In this document: in pieces, positions 49,033 to 57,284 of the stretch
Layout: every line of letters starts with the position of its first letter
How positions within the stretch are numbered: position 1 is the stretch's first letter
Source: Amycolatopsis xylanica
GTDB taxonomy: Bacteria; Actinomycetota; Actinomycetes; Mycobacteriales; Pseudonocardiaceae
Direction: 5' to 3'
Length of the DNA stretch: 64,000 nt
Assembly (NCBI RefSeq): GCF_900107045.1
Contig: NZ_FNON01000003.1
Coordinates: 682,001-746,000, forward strand
The notes under the pieces: model-generated
Databases searched by the model: none
The model's input: the letters and a program-made list of their open reading frames with translations, nothing else
Told to the model about the DNA's origin: nothing
Position numbers and translations under genes: made by a program

Positions 49033-49590
49033 GACGCCTTCGAGGTCGGCCTTGAGGTTGTGGTCGCCCGCGAGCACGACGAGCTCGTGGTGCGGCCGCG
49101 GCTTTGGCCTGCCGAACGGGTCGTTTTCGCCTTGCACCACCAGCACCGGCACCTCGACGCCGTCGAGCTCGTCCTGGCGGCTCTTCTCCGGCTTGCCGGG
49201 CGGGTGCTCGGGGAACGCGAGGCACAGCACGGCCACCGCCTGCCCCTCCGTAGCCGTCCGGCACGCCACGCGCGCGCCGGAGGAGCGGCCGCCGAACACC
49301 AGCGGCAGCCCGTCGAAGCGGGTGGTGATCTCGTCGACGACGGTCAGCCAGGACTCGTCCAGCTGCCGGGCCGGCGCGGGGGCGCGGCGCCCGGCGACGC
49401 GGTACGGCTGTTCCACCAGCACCACGTGGACGCCGACGGTCTGCGCCGCCCTGGTCACCGCCACCAGGTCCGGCGCCGACGGGCCACCGCCCGCGCCGTG
49501 GCCGAGCATCAGCACCGCGATGCCCTCCTCGGCGCAGTGCAGCTCGGCCCGCGCGGGGCCGAACGAGGTCTCGATCTCGATGCGGGTCAT
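48982..49590 (-). CDS. Alpha/beta hydrolase (dienelactone-hydrolase/KANL3-Tex30-like)
   Basis: 202 residues. The fold markers are 'AVLMLGHGAGGGPSAPDLV', the nucleophile elbow 'LVFGGRSSGARVACR' (Ser in GRSSGA), 'VLVVQGENDPFG' with the acid Asp, and the late His in 'VVLAGDHNLK'. ATG at 49590 overlaps the stop of the upstream SRAP gene by 4 nt, so the two are coupled. Substrate unknown. Confidence 0.85.
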   Translation of the reverse strand: MTRIEIETSFGPARAELHCAEEGIAVLMLGHGAGGGPSAPDLVAVTRAAQTVGVHVVLVEQPYRVAGRRAPAPARQLDESWLTVVDEITTRFDGLPLVFGGRSSGARVACRTATEGQAVAVLCLAFPEHPPGKPEKSRQDELDGVEVPVLVVQGENDPFGRPKPRPHHELVVLAGDHNLKADLEGVSRAAAEWLERVLRPLA

Positions 49591-50351
49591 TTCGGCTGCT
49601 CGAACAGCGCGCCCTGGTCGAGCGGCTGCGGATTTTCGACCCGCTCGATGAGTTCCGGGCCGTTGTTGCGGACGCTGTTCACCCGGTTGGAGACGGGCCG
49701 CAGCTCCAGCGTGTCGACGAACGACAGCGGGGTCGGGCTGAGCAGCTCGGCGACGTCCGCGCGGTCCGGGTCGAGCCACGCGCCCCAGTTCTCGGCGGGC
49801 ATCAGCAGCGGCATCCGGTGGTGCACGTCGGTGAGCTGCCCGACCGAGTCCGTGGTCAGCACCGAGAAGGTGATGAGCGGCGGGTCGTCGGTGCCCGGCT
49901 TGCGCCAGCTCTCCCAGATCCCGGCGAACGCGAGCGACGCGTCACCGGGCCCGGTCATGTAGAAGGCTTCCTTCTCCTTGCCGTCGCGCTTCCACTCGTA
50001 CCAGCCGTCGGCGGGCACCAGGCAGCGCCTGCTCGACAGCGCTTTGCGGAACGCGGGCTTCTCGGTGGCCGTCTCGGCGCGGGTGTTGATCATCTTGTTG
50101 CCGACGGCCGGGTCCTTGGCCCAGAACGGCACCAGTCCCCAGCGCATCAACCGCAGCTGGCGCACGGCGGGCTCGTCTTCGAGCACCTGGCCGTCGGCGT
50201 CGCGTGGGTGGCGTTGCACCACCGTGGGGACGGTTTTTGTGGGCGCGACGTTGTAATCAGCGGACGGCCCTTCGCCGCCCGTCAGGTCCGCTGCCTCGAA
50301 TTCCGCGGTCAATGTCGCCGGGTCCTTCGAGGCCGCATAGCGGCCACACAT
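49587..50351 (-). CDS. SOS response-associated peptidase (SRAP, YedK/HMCES family)
   Basis: 254 residues. After Met removal the N-terminal catalytic Cys2 is exposed ('MCGRYA'); 'DYNVAPTKTVPTV', 'NTRAETATEKPAFR', 'CLVPADGWYEWKR' and 'TDVHHRMPLLM' complete the active site. SRAP proteins form a thiazolidine crosslink to abasic sites in single-stranded DNA and shield them during replication. First gene of a pair with the hydrolase; divergent from rsgA. Confidence 0.95.
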   Translation of the reverse strand: MCGRYAASKDPATLTAEFEAADLTGGEGPSADYNVAPTKTVPTVVQRHPRDADGQVLEDEPAVRQLRLMRWGLVPFWAKDPAVGNKMINTRAETATEKPAFRKALSSRRCLVPADGWYEWKRDGKEKEAFYMTGPGDASLAFAGIWESWRKPGTDDPPLITFSVLTTDSVGQLTDVHHRMPLLMPAENWGAWLDPDRADVAELLSPTPLSFVDTLELRPVSNRVNSVRNNGPELIERVENPQPLDQGALFEQPK

Positions 50352-50459
50352 CGCCTGAACCTCCTCGTCGCACCGCCCTCTGGTGCGTCATCGTTACACG
50401 GTTCGCGCGGCGATGGCGAGCGCCGTGGGATCATCTGGGGAGGTGAACGCGGAAAGGGC

Positions 50460-51473
50460 GTGCTTGGTTTGGGTGGCAGTGACTGGCGCAGGCTGGACGA
50501 GAGCGACGTCCGGGTGCGTCCCGGGAAGAGCACCCGTCCGCGCAGCAAGCGCCGCCCGGAGCACGCCGACGCCTCCACCGCGCTGGTGGTCACCAAGGAC
50601 CGCGGCCGCTGGACCTGCGCGCTCGACGGTGACCCCGATCGGGTGGTCACCGCGATGCGCGCGCGGGAGCTCGGGCGTACCCCGATCGTGGTCGGCGACT
50701 CGGTGGGCATCGTCGGCGACGTCAGCGGCAAGCCGGACACGCTGGCCAGGATCATCCGGGTGGACGAGCGCACGAGCGTGCTGCGGCGCACGGCCGACGA
50801 CACCGACCCGTTCGAGCGGGTGGTCGTCGCGAACGCCGAGCAGCTGCTGATCGTCACCGCGCTCGCCGATCCACCGCCGCGCCCCGGTTTCATCGACCGC
50901 TGCCTGGTCGCCTGTTACGCGGGCGGGCTGGAACCGGTGCTGTGCCTGACCAAGTCCGACCTGGCCAGCCCCGACGAGCTGCTCGCCGGTTACGCGGGCC
51001 TGGACCTCCAGGTGATAGTCAGCAGGCACGACAGGCACCCTGAAGACCTCGACGAGCGTTTGAAGGACAAGGTGACGGCGCTGGTGGGGCATTCCGGCGT
51101 CGGTAAGTCCACTTTGGTCAATCGGCTGGTGCCGGACGCCTCGCTGCCCATCGGGGTGGTCAGCGCGGTCGGGAAGGGTAAACACACTTCTGTGACGGCG
51201 GTCGCGCTACCACTGCCCGGGGGCGGGTGGGTGATCGACACGCCGGGCGTACGATCTTTCGGGTTGGCGCATGTCACCGGTGACGACATCGTCAACGCGT
51301 TCGAAGAGTTCGCGGCGGCGGCTGAGGAATGCCCGTCCGGCTGCGGACACCTGGGGTCGCCCGAAGACCCGGATTGTGCTCTCGACGACGTGGTCGGCGA
51401 GAATCCGGCACGAGCGGACAGGCTGGCGTCGTTGCGACGGCTGCTGGCTTCTCGGGCTGGGATGGAAACTTGA
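50460..51473 (+). CDS. rsgA: Ribosome small-subunit-dependent GTPase A
   Basis: 337 residues from GTG at 50460; a TTG at 50469 is an alternative. The G motifs are circularly permuted as in RsgA: 'LTKSDL' (G4) precedes 'GHSGVGKSTLVN' (G1) and 'DTPGVRSF' (G3). The C-terminal zinc knuckle is 'CPSGCGHLGSPEDPDC'. An actinobacterial N-terminal extension contains 'VRVRPGKSTRPRSKRRP'. It helps 30S maturation. In mycobacteria aroA stands between SRAP and rsgA; here only a 108-bp gap separates them. Confidence 0.92.
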   Translation: MLGLGGSDWRRLDESDVRVRPGKSTRPRSKRRPEHADASTALVVTKDRGRWTCALDGDPDRVVTAMRARELGRTPIVVGDSVGIVGDVSGKPDTLARIIRVDERTSVLRRTADDTDPFERVVVANAEQLLIVTALADPPPRPGFIDRCLVACYAGGLEPVLCLTKSDLASPDELLAGYAGLDLQVIVSRHDRHPEDLDERLKDKVTALVGHSGVGKSTLVNRLVPDASLPIGVVSAVGKGKHTSVTAVALPLPGGGWVIDTPGVRSFGLAHVTGDDIVNAFEEFAAAAEECPSGCGHLGSPEDPDCALDDVVGENPARADRLASLRRLLASRAGMET

Positions 51474-51490
51474 CGATGAGGGGTTTGTGA

Positions 51491-52360
51491 ATGCGTAAGG
51501 CAGCATTGGTGGCTGGGGGCGCCGCCCTCGTTCTGGCGCTGACCGCCTGTGGCGGAAAGACCGACGGCAACGGGTCCGCGGCTCCCGCGCCCGGCGGAGA
51601 GCAGAAGGACGCCATCAGCGCCCTGTTCAGCGACCCGATCCAGCTCGCCGACGCGGCGAAGGCCGGTACCGAGAAGTCGAAGTCGGCGAAGTTCACCATG
51701 GAGACCGCTGTCGGCGGGATGACCATGAAGGGCAGCGGCCAGGCCTCGTACGAAAACGGCGACCCGAAGATGTCCATGACCATGGACATGATGGGCGCGC
51801 AGGTCGAAATGCGTGTCGTCGACAAGATCATCTACATGAAGCTGCCGGAAAGCCTGCGCGCCAAGCAGGGCATCACCACGGAGTGGACCAAGGTCTCGGT
51901 CGCCGATGCCGCCAAGACCAAGGCGTTCGGCGGGACCGACCCCAACGAGCTGCTGAAGCAGAACGACCCGTCGAAGTTCATCGAGCAGCTCAAGACCGCG
52001 GGCACGATCAAGAAGTCAGAGAAGACCACGCTCGACGGCCAGCCCGCCAACCACTACTCGGTGGACCTCGACTTCGCGAAGATGAAGGACCTCATGCCTT
52101 CCGGCATCCCGGCCGAGGCGACGGAGCAGCTCAACGGCAAGAACTTCATCCTCCCGATGGAGCTGTTCGTCAACTCCGACAACCTGCCCATCAAGATCGA
52201 GATGGACATGGGCCCGATGATGAAGGAGCTCCTGGCAGGCTCTCCGCAGGCCCAGCAGATGGGCGAGATGAAGATGATCGCGAAGTACACCGACTGGGGC
52301 GCCCCGGTCGACGTGCAGGCGCCTCCCGCTGACAAGGTCAGCGAAATGCCGAAGAAGTAG
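51491..52360 (+). CDS. Lipoprotein of the LppX/LprAFG-like (LolA fold) type
   Basis: 289 residues with lipobox 'LALTACGG'. The mature part alternates strands and helices in the pattern of LppX/LprG-type lipid-carrying lipoproteins: 'KSAKFTMETAVGGMTMKGSG', a Met-rich strand, 'VVDKIIYMKLP', 'YSVDLDFAKMKDLM' and the end 'KYTDWGAPVDVQAPPADKVS'. Probably binds a lipid or amphiphile in the outer envelope space. It starts 17 bp after rsgA and is followed by a paralogue at 52442. Confidence 0.82.
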   Translation: MRKAALVAGGAALVLALTACGGKTDGNGSAAPAPGGEQKDAISALFSDPIQLADAAKAGTEKSKSAKFTMETAVGGMTMKGSGQASYENGDPKMSMTMDMMGAQVEMRVVDKIIYMKLPESLRAKQGITTEWTKVSVADAAKTKAFGGTDPNELLKQNDPSKFIEQLKTAGTIKKSEKTTLDGQPANHYSVDLDFAKMKDLMPSGIPAEATEQLNGKNFILPMELFVNSDNLPIKIEMDMGPMMKELLAGSPQAQQMGEMKMIAKYTDWGAPVDVQAPPADKVSEMPKK

Positions 52361-52375
52361 TTTCGCTCTTTCTGA

Positions 52376-52407
52376 TGGCACCCCTCGGATTTCCCCGAGG
52401 GGCGCCA
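52376..52407 (+). terminator. Intrinsic terminator between two paralogous lipoprotein genes
   Basis: TGGCACCCCTCGG pairs with CCGAGGGGCGCCA (one mismatch) around a short T-rich loop, 15 nt after the lipoprotein stop. Confidence 0.7.
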
Positions 52408-52441
52408 TCGTGTTTTCCGGGGGTCGTGCGACGCTGTGGTG

Positions 52442-53209
52442 ATGCGCAGAACGGCCTTGCTGGCGATGGCTTTCCTGCTGGTGGCGTGTGACAGCGAGCC
52501 GGAGCGGCCCGCGCTGTTCGGCGACGCGGCGCAGCTGACGCAGGCGGTCTCGGCTGCTCTCACGCAGGGTAAGACGGCCAAGTTCGACACCGACCTCGCG
52601 ATCGGCGGCGTACGGACGACCGGGCGCGGGCAGTTGCGGTTCGACGCCGCGGGCACCGCGCTCGCGATGTCGATGGACCTGTCCGGCGAGCCGCTGGAAC
52701 TGCGCCTGGTCGACAAGCTGTTGTACGTCAAGGTGCCGGGCGCCGACGCGGCCAAGCCGTGGGCGAAGCTGAGCGCGGACGGCCAGGACCCGTTCTCGCA
52801 GGCGATGGGCGCGAGCCTGGACCAGGTGGCCAAGCAGAGCGACCCGGCCCGCACGGTCTCGCAGCTGCGCCGCGCGGGCACGCTGGTGCGCGGCGAGCAC
52901 GGCGACGGCGTCGACCACTACTGGTTCGACGTCGACCTCGCCCGGCTGGGCCCGGACCTGCCTGCCGGGCTCTCGCCGGAGGCGGTCAAGGAGATCCAGG
53001 GCAAGGCCGACCGGTTCCCGGTGGAGCTGTGGGTGGACGCGCAGCGGCGGCCGGTCGAGGTGTCGATGGACCTGTCGGCGCTGCTGAAGGCCGCCGGCGC
53101 GCCGGACGGCTCCCCAGCGAAGATCACCGCAAAGTACAGCGAGTGGGGTGCCCAGGCGGACGTGCAAGCTCCGCCCGCGGACCAGATCCGCCCCTTGCCA
53201 GGCTCGTGA
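52442..53209 (+). CDS. Lipoprotein, paralogue of the preceding LppX/LprAFG-like protein
   Basis: 255 residues with lipobox 'FLLVACDS'. It shares the pattern of its neighbour: 'TAKFDTDLAIGGVRTTGRG', 'LVDKLLYVKVPG', 'YWFDVDLARLGPDLP', 'KYSEWGAQADVQAPPADQI'. A tandem duplication is likely. ATG at 52442 is chosen; GTGs at 52436 and 52439 are alternatives. The stop codon lies inside the left end of the composite palindrome at 53202-53481. Confidence 0.82.
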   Translation: MRRTALLAMAFLLVACDSEPERPALFGDAAQLTQAVSAALTQGKTAKFDTDLAIGGVRTTGRGQLRFDAAGTALAMSMDLSGEPLELRLVDKLLYVKVPGADAAKPWAKLSADGQDPFSQAMGASLDQVAKQSDPARTVSQLRRAGTLVRGEHGDGVDHYWFDVDLARLGPDLPAGLSPEAVKEIQGKADRFPVELWVDAQRRPVEVSMDLSALLKAAGAPDGSPAKITAKYSEWGAQADVQAPPADQIRPLPGS

Positions 53210-53481
53210 GTGCTGCGGGCACGTGACAAGGGCCGCCCTTGCAACGCTCTGGGTGACAAGGGCCGCCCGTGTCACCCAGGCCGCGGCCTCCCGGGCCAAA
53301 CCTTTGGGCGAGGGGTTCCCCCGCTGCGCCCAACGCAGCGGGGCAGCCCCTCACCCAAGCGCGAGTGGTAACGCTGCTCCGTTAGATGCAGCGGAGGTAC
53401 CACTCGCGCACCCGCCCGAGCCTGGTCGCCCACATCGACCCACCTTTGGCTCCTCACTAATCGCCCGCAACGCTCACGAGC
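53202..53481. repeat. Composite palindromic element with terminal inverted repeats
   Basis: The ends are inverted copies: GCTCGTGAGTGCTGCGGGC (53202-53220) and its reverse complement with one change (53463-53481). Between them are three palindromes: CTGGGTGACA...TGTCACCCAG (53249-53279), a GGGCGAGGGG...CCCCTCACCC stem (53306-53357) and GCGAGTGGTA...TACCACTCGC (53361-53407). A further GTGACAAGGGC copy lies at about 53223. No coding signal. It starts inside the end of the lipoprotein gene. Confidence 0.8.
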
Positions 53482-53536
53482 GATGTCACGTTCGGGCGGG
53501 CTGTCTCGTCTAGGTGGGGACGAAAGGGGACGCGTG

Positions 53537-54433
53537 ATGAAGGTGCTGGTCATCGGGGCGACCGGAATGCTCGGCAGGCCCGCGGTCCACCGGCTGCTGG
53601 CCGACGGGCACGAAGTGAGCGGGTTCGCCCGCGCGGGCAGGGAGAGCGCGGTCCGCGCGACGGGCGCGTCGCCGGTCACCGGGGACCTGTTCGATGTCGA
53701 GTCGCTGGCTTCGGCACTGCGCGGGCACGAGGCCGTGCTCAACCTGGCGACCCGGATTCCTCAGGCCTCGGCGGCGGTTCGCCGCTCTGGCTGGGTCGAG
53801 AACGACCGACTCCGGCTCGACGGAACCCGGACGCTGGCCGCCGCTGTGTCCCTTGTGGACTCGGTGAAAACCGTTGTCCAGGAAGGCATTTCGTTCGTCT
53901 ACGCGGACGGCGGTGACACTCCGCTCGACGAAGACGCCCCGCTGGAGCCAGTGGGTGTCACCGCCTCGTCACCGCGGGGGCACGAGAACATCGCCGCACT
54001 GGAGTCGACCGGCCGGACGGCGATCCGCCTGCGCATCGGCGTGCTCGTCGGTGACGACGCGATGACCAAGACCCAGCTCGCCGCGGCCCGCTATGGCTCG
54101 CTGCTGATCATCGGGCGCCGGGACGACTGGACCTGCGCGATCCACCCGTCCGACGCGGCGGCGGCCGCGGTCGCCGCGCTGCGCGCGCCCAGCGGGGTCT
54201 ACAACGTGGGCGCCGCGCCGGTGCGCAAGCAGGTGCTGGGTGAGGCGATGGCGGCGGCCGCGGGCGTCCGGAAACCGCATGCGCTGCCCCGCTGGCTCGC
54301 CGAGCGGATCCCGATGATGGCGGTGCTGGCGCGTTCACACCGCGTCGTCTCGGACCGCCTGATGGACGCCACGGGCTGGAAACCCGAGCTCCCCACCCCC
54401 GGCCCCGCCTGGTTCGAACCCGCGCACCCGTAA
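53537..54433 (+). CDS. NAD(P)-binding SDR/epimerase family protein
   Basis: 298 residues, extended Rossmann fold. The dinucleotide motif is 'VLVIGATGMLGRPAVHRLL', and 'LFDVESLASALRGHEAVLNL' forms the second strand region. The canonical YxxxK is not evident; the position is occupied near 'SSPRGHENIAALE', so it may be an atypical, non-dehydrogenating member. ATG at 53537 has AAAGGGGA upstream. Substrate unknown. Confidence 0.8.
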   Translation: MKVLVIGATGMLGRPAVHRLLADGHEVSGFARAGRESAVRATGASPVTGDLFDVESLASALRGHEAVLNLATRIPQASAAVRRSGWVENDRLRLDGTRTLAAAVSLVDSVKTVVQEGISFVYADGGDTPLDEDAPLEPVGVTASSPRGHENIAALESTGRTAIRLRIGVLVGDDAMTKTQLAAARYGSLLIIGRRDDWTCAIHPSDAAAAAVAALRAPSGVYNVGAAPVRKQVLGEAMAAAAGVRKPHALPRWLAERIPMMAVLARSHRVVSDRLMDATGWKPELPTPGPAWFEPAHP

Positions 54434-54514
54434 GCAACCATCCCCCGCCACTCCCTGGGGGGCCGCCCCACGTCCAGCTTACCGGGCACCCCGGCCGGCC
54501 ACGGCGGGAAAGGC

Positions 54515-54550
54515 GGGTTGTCCACAGGGAGCAGAGATTGTGGACAACCC
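54515..54550. other. Inverted pair of perfect DnaA-box sequences
   Basis: GGGTTGTCCACA (54515-54526) and TGTGGACAACCC (54539-54550) are a perfect 12-bp inverted repeat with a 12-bp spacer. Each arm contains TTGTCCACA, the favoured DnaA box of high-GC actinomycetes. It lies between convergent genes and may also act as a terminator stem. The rest of 54434-54578 has no gene. Confidence 0.5.
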
Positions 54551-54578
54551 GGGAAAGCCCAGGTCAGGGCCTAGAAAA

Positions 54579-55079
54579 TCAGAGCAGTTCCAGCAGGAAG
54601 GGCAGCTCCTGTGCGGCGTACCAAGCAAGCTCGTGGTCCTCGGCCTCGCCCAGGATGAACTCGGCGTCGGGGTCGCCGAGGTCGGCGGCGTCGATCGCGC
54701 GGGCCGCGTCGAGTACCGCGGGCTCGGCCTCGGAGGCGTCGACGTGGATTGCCGCGATCTGGGCCAGCGAAACGGGGCCGTTCAGGCGGACGACCGCGTA
54801 GTCGAGGTCGGGGCGCAGGGTGGCGTCGTCGACGTCGGCGGAGATGACCACGCGGCGCGGCGGGAGGTCCTCGGGCTTCTCGGTGGCGCTGATCAGGCGC
54901 AGCGAGGCGCGGGCGGCGTCGAGCAGCGCCGCGTATTCGAGCTCCTCGTCGGAGCCGCTCGCGTAGGACTCGCGTAGCGCGGGCGTCAGCGCGAAGCCGG
55001 TGCCGCTGCGCGCGCGGAACTCGCCGGAGGTGTTCAGGTCGCGGAGCATGTCGATCGTCGCGGGCAGGTAGACCCTCAC
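54579..55079 (-). CDS. DUF6912 family protein
   Basis: 166 residues. 'MRVYLPATIDMLRDLNTSGEF', 'FALTPALRESYASGSDEELEY' and 'RRVVISADVDDATLRPDL' are typical of this conserved actinobacterial family of unknown function (Rv3231c-like, recalled). GTG at 55079 overlaps the stop of the acyltransferase gene by 4 nt, with AAAGGAGC upstream. Soluble, acidic. Coupled to the acyltransferase in one operon. Confidence 0.85.
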   Translation of the reverse strand: MRVYLPATIDMLRDLNTSGEFRARSGTGFALTPALRESYASGSDEELEYAALLDAARASLRLISATEKPEDLPPRRVVISADVDDATLRPDLDYAVVRLNGPVSLAQIAAIHVDASEAEPAVLDAARAIDAADLGDPDAEFILGEAEDHELAWYAAQELPFLLELL

Positions 55080-56482
55080 CAGTGCGCTCCTTTTAACTCT
55101 TCCAAGGATTCCTCGATCATCCCGGCGAGAATGTCCACATCGGACACTGCCTTGCGGTCGCCGTTCAGTCCGAAGTAGACACCGCCGTGGTACGACGTGA
55201 CGCCGATGGCGAGTGCCTGGTTGCGGACGAGCGGCATGACCGGGAACATCTCGACCATTCTCGCCTGCCCCGCGTACAGCGGCACCTGCGGGCCCGGCGA
55301 GTTGGTGATCATCAGGTTGAAGATGCGGCTCGAGAACGTCCCGGCGGCCCGCGCGCCGAGCGAATGCAGGGTCGCGGGCGCGAAGCCGCCGACGGTCAGC
55401 AGCGCCCGCGCGGCGACCGAGCGGCCCGAGTTCAGGTGATCGGCCATCGCGTGGCCGATGTGCTGCAGCCGCAGCACCGGATTGGGCTCGCCGACCGGCA
55501 GGTCGACCAAATAGGCCGCCACCTGGTTGCCGACGAGGCCGGGCGTCGAGTACTCGGCGGTCTCCGCGTCCCGCACGGCGAGCGGCACCAGGGCGCGGAT
55601 GGTGGTCGACGAGGTCAGCGCTGACCCGCGGGAGAGCAGCCACTCGCGCAGCGCGCCGGTGATGCACGCGAGCACGACATCGTTGACCGTGCCGCCCTGT
55701 TCGGCGCGGATCTTGCGGAAGTCCTCCAGCCGCGTCCGCACCACGGCGAACATCCGCCCGCCGGAAACACGCACGTTCAGCGGCCCGGCGGGCGCGGGGC
55801 GCACCACCGTCCGCACGGCCGACGCGACCCCGCCCAGCGCCTCCACGACCTTCTCGGCGGTCGCGGCGGCGTCGTTGGCGGCGGAGCGGACGTTCTCGAC
55901 CAGCTCACCCGGCCGCTGCACGGTCTCGCTGATCGCGTCGAGCACCAGCTGCGTGCGGTTCGGCTGGCGGCGCGGGGTCCAGGTGTCGTCGAGCGGCTCG
56001 GGGTCCTGCGGGGTGGCGTCGAGGATCAGCTGCCCGAGCTCGATCGTGCCGACCCCGTCGACCACCGACTGGTGCGTCTTGGTCACCAGCGCGACCTTGT
56101 CGCCCGCCAGCCCCTCGACGAAATATGCCTCCCACAACGGCCGCTCAGGGTCGAGGCGCCGCGACATCAGCCGCGCGACCAGGTCGAACAGCTGCTCGTC
56201 CGTGCCTGGCTCGGGCAGCGCGGAGCGCCGCACGTGGTAGTTGAGGTCGAAGTCGACGTCGTCGACCCAGACCGGCCTCGCCAGATGCCCCGGCACCTCC
56301 AGCACGCGCTGCCGGTAGCGCGGCAGGTACGCCAGCCGCTGGCCGATCAGCGTGAGCAGCTGTTCGTAGTCGAAGCCGCTGCTCGGCCGTTCGAAAACCG
56401 CGACCCCGCCGACGTGCATGGGGGTCGCGTGGTCCTCCACGTACAGGAAGGAGGCGTCCAGCGCGGAAAGGCGGTCGGGCAT
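55076..56482 (-). CDS. Wax ester synthase/diacylglycerol acyltransferase family protein, altered active site
   Basis: 468 residues, the normal WS/DGAT length: 'LSALDASFLYVEDHATPMHVG' at the start, 'GTVNDVVLACITGALREWL' in the middle, 'IFNLMITNSPGPQVPLY' and 'IGVTSYHGGVYFGLNGDR' near the end. Family members make triacylglycerol or wax esters with the motif HHxxxDG. Here the site reads HQSVVDG (137-143), so the second, catalytic His is Gln138. Catalysis may be impaired or changed. ATG at 56482; coupled to the DUF6912 gene. It corresponds in place to mycobacterial tgs3. Confidence 0.88.
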   Translation of the reverse strand: MPDRLSALDASFLYVEDHATPMHVGGVAVFERPSSGFDYEQLLTLIGQRLAYLPRYRQRVLEVPGHLARPVWVDDVDFDLNYHVRRSALPEPGTDEQLFDLVARLMSRRLDPERPLWEAYFVEGLAGDKVALVTKTHQSVVDGVGTIELGQLILDATPQDPEPLDDTWTPRRQPNRTQLVLDAISETVQRPGELVENVRSAANDAAATAEKVVEALGGVASAVRTVVRPAPAGPLNVRVSGGRMFAVVRTRLEDFRKIRAEQGGTVNDVVLACITGALREWLLSRGSALTSSTTIRALVPLAVRDAETAEYSTPGLVGNQVAAYLVDLPVGEPNPVLRLQHIGHAMADHLNSGRSVAARALLTVGGFAPATLHSLGARAAGTFSSRIFNLMITNSPGPQVPLYAGQARMVEMFPVMPLVRNQALAIGVTSYHGGVYFGLNGDRKAVSDVDILAGMIEESLEELKGAHW

Positions 56483-56516
56483 GACGTGATCCTGACACAG
56501 TGCGACACTGCGCGGC

Positions 56517-57284
56517 GTGGGTGTTGAGCATGAGATATCGCCGAAAGACCGGTTCTTGACCGTGTATGGCAGAAAGCCGGTTCTCGAGGCGCTCGGCGAC
56601 GCGTCGCTCGTGGTGGACAAGGTGATCCTCGCCGACACCGCGCGCGGCCAGGCGGCCGCCGAGATCCTGCAGGCCGCCAAGGCCGCGGGCGTCGCGGTCC
56701 AGCGCGCGAGCGCGCACCGCGTGAAGGTGCTCGCCGGCAACGGCAAGCAGGACCAGGGCGTGCTCGCGGACGTCGTCGCGCCCCGCATGTCGACGCTGGC
56801 CGCCGCGCTCGCCGGCAAGCGCCCGCCGTCACGCGTGCTGCTGCTCGACGGCATCACCACCCCGGCCAACGTCGGCATGATCCTGCGGACGGCCACCGCG
56901 GCGGGCCTCGACGGCGTCATCGTGCCGAGGCGCGGGGTCGCCGCGCTGGACCCGATGGTCGTCAAGGCTTCGGCGGGCGTCGCGTTCCGAGCGCCGGTGC
57001 TGCGCTGCGGAACCGCGCGGGAAGCCGCCGAGATGCTGGTCGAGGCGGGCTATGGGCTGTTCGCGCTGGGCGCGTCGGCGCGAAGCTCGGTGTTCGACAT
57101 CGAGCTGCCACAGCGTGCCGCGTTCGTGCTCGGCGCCGAAACAGCCGGTGTCGGCGACGAGGTCGGCGAGCTGGTCACCGAGTGGGTGTCCATCCCCATG
57201 CCCGGCGACGTCGAGTCGCTCAACGTCTCCGCGGCGGCCGCGGTGCTTTCGTTCGAGCTGGTCAGGCGGGGAACAGCGCGCTGA
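56517..57284 (+). CDS. TrmH/SpoU family RNA 2'-O-methyltransferase
   Basis: 255 residues from GTG at 56517. An N-terminal RNA-binding part ('VYGRKPVLEALGD') is followed by the SPOUT knot domain: motif 1 'GITTPANVGMILRTATAAG', motif 2 'LGAETAGVGDEV', motif 3 'IPMPGDVESLNVSAAAAV'. It methylates ribose 2'-O in rRNA or tRNA; the target nucleotide cannot be read. Its 3' end overlaps the convergent HAD gene by 23 nt. Confidence 0.9.
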   Translation: MGVEHEISPKDRFLTVYGRKPVLEALGDASLVVDKVILADTARGQAAAEILQAAKAAGVAVQRASAHRVKVLAGNGKQDQGVLADVVAPRMSTLAAALAGKRPPSRVLLLDGITTPANVGMILRTATAAGLDGVIVPRRGVAALDPMVVKASAGVAFRAPVLRCGTAREAAEMLVEAGYGLFALGASARSSVFDIELPQRAAFVLGAETAGVGDEVGELVTEWVSIPMPGDVESLNVSAAAAVLSFELVRRGTAR

